From positions 1 through 6,836 of the forward strand of contig CAMIMK010000168.1 of NCBI GenBank assembly GCA_946221765.1: DNA of 6,836 nt, given 5' to 3'. The DNA is from an uncultured Rhodovulum sp. GTDB lineage: Bacteria > Pseudomonadota > Alphaproteobacteria > Rhodobacterales > Rhodobacteraceae. The notes beneath the pieces were generated by a model, which was not told the DNA's origin, did no database searches, and saw only the letters and a list, made by a program, of their open reading frames with translations. Of the stretch, positions 1-5,146 are shown piece by piece (position 1 is the first letter of the stretch; the number at the start of each line of letters is the position of its first letter). The position numbers and the translations under genes were made by a program.

Positions 1-713
1 CCGCCCGCCACGAGCGCGCCGCGCCGCGCCGAAGCCGGCATCTCAGCCATTTTTGGGCCAAGGAGCGTCTCGGCATCGTCGACATGGGTGCCGCCGACCG
101 ACCCGTGGCCACCACCAGGAGCAAACGCCTGCAGCCCGGCGCGCGCCCCGAGAAACCCGATGAGGGCGGCGGCGAGCACGATCAGCGGGAACGGGGCGCC
201 GAAGGCAAAGATCGCGACAAAGGACAGCGCGGCGATCAAGCGCATCGCGTCGTTCTTCAAGGCTCGCCGGCCGACGCGAAAGACCGCCTGCAGCACGATG
301 GCGAGCACCGCGGCCTTGAGCCCAAAGAAGAGTGCGGCAATGAAGCCGACATTGCCGAAGATCACGTAGACCCAGCTCAGCGCCATAATGGCGATGACGC
401 CGGGGAGGACGAACAGGACCCCGGCGATCACGCCGCCCCAGGTCCGGTGCAGGAGCCAGCCGATATACACGGCGAGCTGCTGCGCCTCAGGCCCCGGCAA
501 CAGCATGCAGAAGTTGAGCGCATGCAGGAACCGGCCATCGCCGAGCCAGCGCTTTTCCTCGACGAGGATGCGGTGCATCACTGCGATCTGTCCGGCCGGT
601 CCGCCGAAGGACAGCAGAGCCACGCGCGCCCAGACCCGCGTAGCTTCGGCGAGCGTCGGATACTCCTGCGCGGGCGCTCCGCTCCGCGGTGTGGCCAATG
701 TCGCGTCCGTCAT
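1..713 (-). CDS. chrA: Chromate transporter ChrA, N-terminal part (runs off the left edge)
   Basis: Inner-membrane carrier of the CHR family, which exports chromate and confers chromate resistance. The frame is open from the ATG at 713 to the window edge (237 residues visible), so the C-terminus is missing. Visible family marks are the LLSFGGPAGQIA segment (residues 33-44) just after a short cytoplasmic start, the EEKRW stretch (52-56), and the signature LLPGPEAQQLAVYIGW (71-86). Hydrophobic helices lie at about 93-119, 122-145 and 159-190. A glycine/histidine-rich linker (about 200-215) follows, and the text beyond it looks like the start of the second half, so a two-domain (long-chain) ChrA is expected. 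The start codon overlaps the chrB stop by 4 bases (ATGA), and GGGAGGT (719-725) sits just upstream, so translation is probably coupled to chrB. What is seen is the motifs; chromate as substrate is family knowledge. Confidence 0.93.
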   Translation of the reverse strand, partial: MTDATLATPRSGAPAQEYPTLAEATRVWARVALLSFGGPAGQIAVMHRILVEEKRWLGDGRFLHALNFCMLLPGPEAQQLAVYIGWLLHRTWGGVIAGVLFVLPGVIAIMALSWVYVIFGNVGFIAALFFGLKAAVLAIVLQAVFRVGRRALKNDAMRLIAALSFVAIFAFGAPFPLIVLAAALIGFLGARAGLQAFAPGGGHGSVGGTHVDDAETLLGPKMAEMPASARRGALVAG

Positions 714-1546
714 CGCACACCTCCCGGCCGGTTGGTCGGCCAGTTGTGCGTCTCGTCTGTGGCGTCGCGCGCCCACCGATAGAACGCGTCGTAGAGCGCC
801 ATGCCGGCATCGAGCTGCTCGAGGTCGTCGGCGTACATCCGGGAGAGTCCTAGGGAGGCGGCCAGAAGCCCTGCAGCCTCAGGCGCAAGGTCGAGACGCG
901 CCGTGTCCGCCCCGCGAACGATGGAAGCCAGCCGGTCGAGCGCCGGGATCGAGAGCCCGAACTCCGCCAGCATCGTGTCGAAGGTGCAAAGCTCGCCGCG
1001 ATGGCTCCAGAAGACCTTCTCTATGTCGTAGGGCATCGCCCCGAACAGCTCTGCCACGCCGACGACTTCCGCGGGCGCAACGTAGAGGAAGGTCGCGCGT
1101 GGGTCGACGAAGCGGCGGATCAGCCAAGGGCAGGCGATCCGGTCGATCTTGGGCCGGGAGCGCGTCACCCAAACCGTCCGGCCATCGGCGTCGCGTGCGG
1201 AGAGCTTGCCGGGATCGACGAGTGGAAGTCCCGCCGCGACCCACGCAGCCTGTCCGCCCTCCAGATACTCGGCTGGTATCCGCGCACTCCGGAGCACGGC
1301 GGCGACACCCTGACTGCGTCTGTGACCTTCGGCGCAGATGACGACAACCGGGCCGTCAAGCCTCGCCGTGAGGCGCGCCAAAGCATCGGAGGTGATCTCA
1401 GCCTCGCTGAGTGGCCGGGCAGCGGGAACGAGACGCGGCTCGGCGGCGCGGGCGGCTTCGGCGCGGACATCGAGCAGGATCGGGCAGCGGGGCGTGCCAA
1501 TCAGCTTGGCGAGCTTGTCGGCAGGGATGGCGTCGGGCGCAGGCAT
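710..1546 (-). CDS. chrB: Rhodanese-ChrB_C fusion, chromate resistance protein
   Basis: A 278-residue soluble protein with two parts. Residues about 8-110 form a single rhodanese domain: an LLDVRAE strand (24-30), then VVVICAEGHRRSQ (67-79) with catalytic-type Cys71 and its short loop, and LEGGQAAWVAAGLPL (95-109). Residues about 128-265 match the ChrB C-terminal domain, with KIDRIACPWLIRRFVDP (133-149), FWSHRGELCTFDTML (179-193, including His182, Cys187 and Asp190) and a helical end. The winged-helix N-terminal domain of regulatory ChrB proteins is absent; the rhodanese takes its place, so I would not assume it is a DNA-binding regulator. A role in handling chromate or thiol/sulfur chemistry is inference. 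The ATG at 1546 is supported by an AAGGAGGA ribosome site at 1553-1560. It is the first gene of the operon with chrA. Confidence 0.9.
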   Translation of the reverse strand: MPAPDAIPADKLAKLIGTPRCPILLDVRAEAARAAEPRLVPAARPLSEAEITSDALARLTARLDGPVVVICAEGHRRSQGVAAVLRSARIPAEYLEGGQAAWVAAGLPLVDPGKLSARDADGRTVWVTRSRPKIDRIACPWLIRRFVDPRATFLYVAPAEVVGVAELFGAMPYDIEKVFWSHRGELCTFDTMLAEFGLSIPALDRLASIVRGADTARLDLAPEAAGLLAASLGLSRMYADDLEQLDAGMALYDAFYRWARDATDETHNWPTNRPGGVR

Positions 1547-1552
1547 CTGCGT

Positions 1553-1560
1553 TCCTCCTT
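1553..1560 (-). promoter_or_regulatory. Strong ribosome binding site of chrB
   Basis: The minus strand reads AAGGAGGA, close to the full anti-16S complement, 6 bases before the ATG at 1546. It fixes the chrB start. Confidence 0.85.
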
Positions 1561-1632
1561 GGAAACAAGGTTGAGGTGGAACGCGAGCTTCGGCTGTCGC
1601 CTCGTGGGGAGATCGCGGATCCCCATAGGAGA

Positions 1633-1661
1633 AGAATTTCGCAAGACGGGTGCGCTGTCAA
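1633..1661 (-). promoter_or_regulatory. Candidate sigma-70 promoter for chrBA
   Basis: On the minus strand a perfect -35 box TTGACA (1656-1661) is followed after exactly 17 bases by AATTCT (1633-1638), a weak (3 of 6) -10 box. Transcription would start near 1626, leaving a leader of about 80 bases before chrB. A short inverted repeat, GGGGA/TCCCC (1606-1610 and 1620-1624), lies just downstream and could be an operator, but it is short and may be chance. Confidence 0.5.
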
Positions 1662-1703
1662 TTCCCGCCGCACCGGCCAAGTCGGACAGCGGGCCACCCA
1701 CAA

Positions 1704-1732
1704 CTGTCACCGATGGCCGATGCGGGTTAGAT
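1704..1732 (+). promoter_or_regulatory. Weak candidate promoter for the NicO-like gene
   Basis: CTGTCA (1704-1709, 4 of 6 to the -35 consensus) and TTAGAT (1727-1732, 3 of 6 to the -10) are separated by 17 bases. The predicted transcription start, about 7 bases past the -10, falls on the ATG at 1739. That would fit a leaderless message and the lack of a ribosome site. The match is weak and could be chance. Confidence 0.25.
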
Positions 1733-1738
1733 TGCCCT

Positions 1739-2488
1739 ATGCTTTCAGAGAGCCTGGGGATTCTTTTCAGCCTGTGGGGATGGCTCGTCTCGGTTCAACG
1801 CGAGATCTCGGCCGAGCTCGCCCTCATGCTCCGCGCTTTCGCCGAGACCCGGGACTGGTCGGCATTGGCGGGCTTCCTGCCCTTCGGCATTGCATTCGGG
1901 GCGGCGCATGCCCTCACGCCCGGACACTCGAAGACCGTGCTGTCCCTGTTCGTTGCCGGAAGCGGCGCCAGCCTGTCGAGGGGCATCGGGACCGCTGTCA
2001 TTCTCTCGGCCACGCATATCGCGATCTCCGTCCTCGTGGTCATTCTCGCCTTGCCGGTGGTTTCGCTGGCCTTTGGCGAAGTCGGACGAGCTCGGGTCCT
2101 GGAAGATCTGAGTCGAGGCCTGATCGGATTGATCGGCCTCTGGCTTCTCATCGCCGCCATCCGGGGACACGCTGCTCATGGCCATCGCGAGGGCGCGGCG
2201 TTCGGGGTGGTGGCCGGGTTGATCCCATGTCCACTGACCCTGTTCGTGATGACCTTCGCGAGTGCTCGAGGCGTTCCGGAAGCCGGGTTGGCTTTCGCGT
2301 CCATGATGCTGATCGGCGTTGCCGCCGTGCTGGCGAGCGTGGCGGCACTGGCAGTGGCCGCAAGAGCCGGTCATGGCGGCGCGCTCGCGCGCTTCACTCC
2401 GACCTTGGGTTGGCTTGCTCTCCTGGCGCTCGGAGCAACGGGGGCGGTTCTGATGCTGATCGCCCTCATGCAGTTGGGGCGCTCGTGA
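1739..2488 (+). CDS. NicO/RcnA-like nickel-cobalt type efflux membrane protein
   Basis: A 249-residue integral membrane protein with six or so hydrophobic segments (about 42-60, 84-113, 127-142, 152-177, 184-208, 222-243). The key motif is HALTPGHSK (57-65), the HxLxPGH metal-site motif of NicO/RcnA-type transporters. A second conserved histidine lies in a later helix (ATHIAISV, His93), and GLIPCPLTLFV (160-170) is the family's PCP segment. A short loop, RGHAAHGHR (142-150), has three histidines, like a reduced version of the long His-rich loop of RcnA. The family exports Ni/Co ions across the inner membrane; the actual substrate cannot be read here. The ATG at 1739 was chosen because the open frame further upstream only mirrors chrB on the other strand. 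No clear ribosome site precedes it. Its divergent position beside chrBA suggests one metal-resistance locus. Confidence 0.83.
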   Translation: MLSESLGILFSLWGWLVSVQREISAELALMLRAFAETRDWSALAGFLPFGIAFGAAHALTPGHSKTVLSLFVAGSGASLSRGIGTAVILSATHIAISVLVVILALPVVSLAFGEVGRARVLEDLSRGLIGLIGLWLLIAAIRGHAAHGHREGAAFGVVAGLIPCPLTLFVMTFASARGVPEAGLAFASMMLIGVAAVLASVAALAVAARAGHGGALARFTPTLGWLALLALGATGAVLMLIALMQLGRS

Positions 2489-2509
2489 TGAGGGCGCCGG
2501 GAGATCGGG

Positions 2510-2758
2510 TCAGCAGGCGCGATTCTGTGCACGCAGAACCGCATAGTCAGTCAGCATGATGGCGATCGCAGCCCCCTTGGGGAGTTGCGCCACCTCGTTT
2601 GACGCGCGGGCCTGAAACTCTCGGCTGTACTCCACCACCGGCGGACAAGCCGACACGCGACCTGATTCAGAACTCACCGTCGCGCAGCCGCTCAGCAAGC
2701 TCGTGGTGATCGCGAGGACGGCGAGCCGCCGCTTCCAGCATCCGGCGTTGGACATCAT
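2510..2758 (-). CDS. Phage o-spanin (Rz1-like lipoprotein)
   Basis: An 82-residue lipoprotein: positively charged start (KRR, 9-11), hydrophobic stretch, then lipobox LSGC with Cys25, giving a mature outer-membrane protein of about 58 residues. The rest carries the pattern of small phage o-spanins that I recognise: a CPP (38-40), VEYSREFQARA (42-52), a LP-G-A run (59-63), DYAVLRAQ (71-78) and a terminal Cys82. It would be the outer-membrane partner of the upstream i-spanin, fusing the membranes in the last step of lysis. It starts 92 bases inside the i-spanin gene in another frame, the classic Rz/Rz1 overlap. Tandem ATG codons at 2758 and 2755 follow a GGAGAAGG ribosome site. This is the last gene of the phage operon and converges on the NicO-like gene. 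Confidence 0.82.
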   Translation of the reverse strand: MMSNAGCWKRRLAVLAITTSLLSGCATVSSESGRVSACPPVVEYSREFQARASNEVAQLPKGAAIAIMLTDYAVLRAQNRAC

Positions 2759-2921
2759 TGGCCTTCTCCGTGGTCACAAGGCGTTCGGCGAGGCGTCCCG
2801 CGCGCTCGCCGGACCGCCGAAGCGAAAGCAGGAACAGGAGCACGGCGAGCACGATCGCGCCGTAGCTCAAGGCAGTCCGCATCCATGGGCTGGCGGCGAA
2901 CCCAGCGAGGAGCGCGATCAC
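2667..2921 (-). CDS. Putative phage i-spanin (Rz-like)
   Basis: An 84-residue protein with a hydrophobic N-terminus (about 2-10), one clear membrane helix (about 18-34), and a charged, probably coiled-coil region (about 36-82) rich in Glu, Arg and Leu. That is the layout of an inner-membrane spanin. The call rests mainly on this layout and on the lipoprotein gene overlapping its 3' end. The start is GTG at 2921, overlapping the M15 stop by 4 bases (GTGA), so translation is probably coupled; no good ribosome site is seen. An ATG 13 codons later would give a 71-residue version that keeps the membrane helix. Caution: the arginines right after the helix argue, by the positive-inside rule, against the expected N-in/C-out orientation unless the short first hydrophobic segment also crosses the membrane. 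Confidence 0.7.
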   Translation of the reverse strand: MIALLAGFAASPWMRTALSYGAIVLAVLLFLLSLRRSGERAGRLAERLVTTEKANDVQRRMLEAAARRPRDHHELAERLRDGEF

Positions 2922-3592
2922 CGCCGCCCCCTGCGCCAGTCATCGAGACGCGCGTAGATCGTGACCGCGATGCCGCCGAGAGCCACCGCGATGAACACCC
3001 AGCGCAGCGTATCGAGATACGGGACCAGCGGAAGGATCGCGATCTGCGTTTCGGCCAGGGCGCTCTGCGCTACCTCGACGCCCGCCGCGCCCAGCGTCGC
3101 CACTCCGGCCGCGCCACCCCCCTTCATGGTGCGGCTGTCGGCGAGCACCTCGCGCGCGGGCGGCGTCTCCGCCGCGAAGGCAGTCGCCCGGGCCGGGAAC
3201 CGCTCGCCCCACTGACGCGCAGGTCCGAGATCGACATGAATGAAACCCGAGCGCGGATAGAAACCGAAGCCGAGGAACCCGACCTCCCGTGCCGCTGCCT
3301 CGAACGCCGCAGGATCGTGGTTCGCCATGGCGATGTCGAAAGCCGTGCCGTCGAGGTGTTTGGAGCGGGTTGCGCCACCGACGGCGCGGTTGTGTTCCGG
3401 GCTACGATAGGCGGAACGCACAATCAGCGGCTTGCCGAGCCGATCACGGAGCGCCTGCAGCTTGTCGAGAGCGGGCTCGTTGATCAGCAGCTTGCCGGTG
3501 CCCCGGCAGGCGATCTCTGCAGGCGAGAAGTTCGGCCAGCGCCAGGTACGCTCGGGCACGTTGCGCCAATGGCCGTGGAATGTCGTTGTCAT
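2918..3592 (-). CDS. M15 family metallopeptidase endolysin with C-terminal membrane segment
   Basis: A 224-residue phage lysis enzyme. Residues about 18-135 are an M15 (Peptidase_M15_3 type) domain, which cuts peptide bonds of peptidoglycan. The zinc motif SKHLDGTAFD (77-86) supplies His79 and Asp86, and FIHVD (117-121) supplies His119; SAYRSPEHN (60-68) is also typical. After the catalytic domain comes a linker with SRTMKGGG (153-160), as seen in holin-like tails of phage lysins, then a hydrophobic region 185-193 and a membrane helix at about 196-213, ending in arginine-rich DDWRRGRR. No N-terminal signal peptide is seen. The start at ATG 3592 is set by GGAGGA (3597-3602); a longer frame to 3694 would cross the hairpin array and is not credible. 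The gene overlaps the i-spanin start, forming a lysis cassette. Confidence 0.88.
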   Translation of the reverse strand: MTTTFHGHWRNVPERTWRWPNFSPAEIACRGTGKLLINEPALDKLQALRDRLGKPLIVRSAYRSPEHNRAVGGATRSKHLDGTAFDIAMANHDPAAFEAAAREVGFLGFGFYPRSGFIHVDLGPARQWGERFPARATAFAAETPPAREVLADSRTMKGGGAAGVATLGAAGVEVAQSALAETQIAILPLVPYLDTLRWVFIAVALGGIAVTIYARLDDWRRGRR

Positions 3593-3648
3593 GGGGTCCT
3601 CCAAAAACAAGTTTCCGGCCCCTCGCAGGGCTCGGTGCGTTCGCCGTT

Positions 3649-3718
3649 CGGGAAGGTCCACTGGACCTTCCCGTCTGCCTGTCAGGCAGACCACTGCTCA
3701 CCCCGCCACGAGGGCGGG
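3649..3718 (-). other. Three consecutive hairpins in the spacer before the lysis genes
   Basis: The 160-bp spacer 3593-3752 holds three adjacent inverted repeats. Hairpin A: perfect 11-bp arms at 3649-3659 and 3663-3673 with a 3-base loop. Hairpin B: perfect 8-bp arms at 3673-3680 and 3684-3691 with a 3-base loop, sharing base 3673 with A. Hairpin C: 6-bp arms CCCGCC/GGCGGG at 3702-3707 and 3713-3718. In the leftward transcript they follow the stop of the small TM gene and precede the M15 ribosome site by about 45 bases. None is followed directly by a long U-run, so a simple terminator is not clear. Attenuation, transcript processing or a mobile palindromic repeat are all possible. Confidence 0.75.
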
Positions 3719-3752
3719 TGCGGTTGGGCTGATGAACAGGGATGGCGAGCGG

Positions 3753-4040
3753 CTACGGGCTGCCGCCGAAGATCTTCAGCTTGATGGCGATCCCCGCCAG
3801 CAGCGCCAGCATGACGCCGGTGGTGATCATGCGGACGGCGGTCTGCATGGCGGTGCGGCGCACCAGCCGGATGCAGTCTACCAGGGAGCGCAGATCGCGG
3901 ATGTCGAGCGCGGCCTCGTCGCCATCGAGGCCGACATCGGCGAGCGCGCGCTTCGCGCCTTCCTCCGCCGCCCGCGTCAGGATCGCCTCGAACTCGGCGT
4001 CGGGCATGCGCACGAAGCCCTCGGATCGGGGTGGGTTCAT
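3753..4040 (-). CDS. Small single-TM phage protein, DUF6127-like (possible holin)
   Basis: A 95-residue protein. Residues 13-64 are charged and helical, with AEEGAKRALADVGL (25-38) and DIRDLRSLVD (46-55); residues about 71-88 form one membrane helix followed by KLKIFGGSP. The pattern resembles DUF6127 proteins of alphaproteobacterial phages, recalled rather than searched. It sits between the fibre and endolysin genes, where a holin would be expected, but holin function is only inferred from position, size and membrane helix. The ATG at 4040 follows a strong GGAGGGAGGA site; an ATG 11 codons later is less well placed. The gap to the upstream fibre gene is 19 bases, and the TAG stop lies just before the hairpin-rich spacer. 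Confidence 0.75.
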   Translation of the reverse strand: MNPPRSEGFVRMPDAEFEAILTRAAEEGAKRALADVGLDGDEAALDIRDLRSLVDCIRLVRRTAMQTAVRMITTGVMLALLAGIAIKLKIFGGSP

Positions 4041-4059
4041 CGGTTCCTCCCTCCGCCGC

Positions 4060-5136
4060 TCAGCCGATCTTGCAGCCCCAGAAGGACGTGTGATCGGCGG
4101 CGAAATAGCCGTCCGCGACCCGGAAATACCCCTGCAGCTCGACGGTATCGCCCGCGGTCAGCGGGACCATCGTCTGCAGCCAGATGGCGGTGGCGAGCGA
4201 GACATGGGTGGCAGAGATTTCGCCGAGGGAGCCGCGGATTTCGGTCGTGCCGTTCAGCACGAGCCGCCCGCGCATGCGGGCCGTGGCGCTGGCGTTGATC
4301 TTGTAGAGCAGCGTCGCGCCGAAGAGGTAGGTGCCGTCGACGGGGGCGACGAAGTAGTTATTGGCAGCGTCGAAGGCCCCTTGATCGTTGGTGTCGGTGT
4401 TGTTGAGGCCGATCTTCGTCCAGGCCCCGACGCCCACGTAGTTGTCGTAATTGGTGTAAGCCTTGAAGCGCGGCAGGCGCGGCTGGTCGACGATGCCGGT
4501 GGCGTTGTCGACGCCGAGCCCGTCGAAGAAGGTGCTGCCGTCGGCGGAGACCGCGAGGCGGAAGCGGTCGGAGCCGAACAGCCCGACCAGCGCCTTGGTC
4601 ACGAAGCCGGTCTGCAGCGTCAGGCCGAGATCGTCACCCGCGGCCTCCTTGTTCATGGTGTAGAACAGATCGCCGGTGCCGCCCTCGGCCACGGTTTTCG
4701 CCGTCCAGAGCGCGGCGTTGAGCTTGGCTGAGAACGGGTTCGAGGCGTCGGCGGTGGTGCCGACGCCGAGCAGCGCCATGTTCTGCAGCGTCGCGGGCGT
4801 GGTGCCGACCCAGCCCGCGCCGTCATAGACCAGCAGCAGGCCCTCGTCCTCGACCCACGCCCGCCAGCCGGTCCGGGGTGGCAGCCGGAGCCAGGCGCCA
4901 TCGGTCCAGAGCGCCACGTTCAGATCCCAGCCAGCCCAGTCGCCCGTCGCGCCCGAGGCGACGATGTAACGGTCACCATCGGCAGAGCTGCCAGGCGGGG
5001 CCGTCAGATCCCGGTCGAGGACGGAGAGCTGCACGAGCCCGTCGAGGATCCGCAGCGCCTCGTTGTTGGTGACGTGCTTCTGGGCCTGCGCCGCCAAGAT
5101 ATAGGGCAGCAGGAGATGGGTCGTCGCGTCGGACAT
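4060..5136 (-). CDS. DUF2793 tail-fibre protein with C1q/TNF-like C-terminal domain
   Basis: A 358-residue structural protein. Residues 1-100 are a DUF2793 domain, with THLLLPYILAAQAQKHVT (6-23), NEALRILDGLVQLSV (25-39), DRYIVA (55-60) and the WTDGAW/RTGWRAWVEDEG run (77-99). DUF2793 occurs in GTA and phage fibre proteins such as R. capsulatus Rcc00171. Residues about 105-220 are a linker. Residues about 222-358 look like a C1q/TNF jelly roll: YFVAPVDGTYLFGA (261-274), LNGT (294-297), LTAGDTVELQGYF (326-338) and the end TSFWGCKIG (350-358). C1q folds form trimers, so this could be a trimeric receptor-binding tip. The start is ATG 5136, with GAAGG (5144-5148) upstream and only 10 bases after the tail-gene stop. 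A longer frame to 5190 would overlap that gene and lacks support. Confidence 0.85.
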   Translation of the reverse strand: MSDATTHLLLPYILAAQAQKHVTNNEALRILDGLVQLSVLDRDLTAPPGSSADGDRYIVASGATGDWAGWDLNVALWTDGAWLRLPPRTGWRAWVEDEGLLLVYDGAGWVGTTPATLQNMALLGVGTTADASNPFSAKLNAALWTAKTVAEGGTGDLFYTMNKEAAGDDLGLTLQTGFVTKALVGLFGSDRFRLAVSADGSTFFDGLGVDNATGIVDQPRLPRFKAYTNYDNYVGVGAWTKIGLNNTDTNDQGAFDAANNYFVAPVDGTYLFGATLLYKINASATARMRGRLVLNGTTEIRGSLGEISATHVSLATAIWLQTMVPLTAGDTVELQGYFRVADGYFAADHTSFWGCKIG

Positions 5137-5146
5137 GGCATGGCCT

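Noticed and set aside
84..1341. Long plus-strand open frames over chrA and chrB
   Set aside because: Low-complexity Arg/Pro/Ala-rich translations without family features; they are antisense to two clearly recognised genes in GC-rich DNA.
1001..1738. N-terminal extension of the NicO-like protein
   Set aside because: The frame stays open, but it is antisense to chrB and then covers the divergent promoter region; family similarity begins only after the ATG at 1739.
1745..2374. Minus-strand open frame opposite the NicO-like gene
   Set aside because: Its translation is a polar Gln/Gly/Asp-rich sequence with no family features; the plus strand gives a clean multi-helix transporter.
3649..3673. 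Hairpin A as a rho-independent terminator
   Set aside because: The stem is strong, but no U-run follows on either strand; the only T-run on the minus strand is about 40 bases away, next to the M15 ribosome site.
3593..3694. Longer start for the M15 endolysin
   Set aside because: The extra 34 codons run through the hairpin array, lack similarity to the family, and the ATG at 3592 has a good ribosome site.
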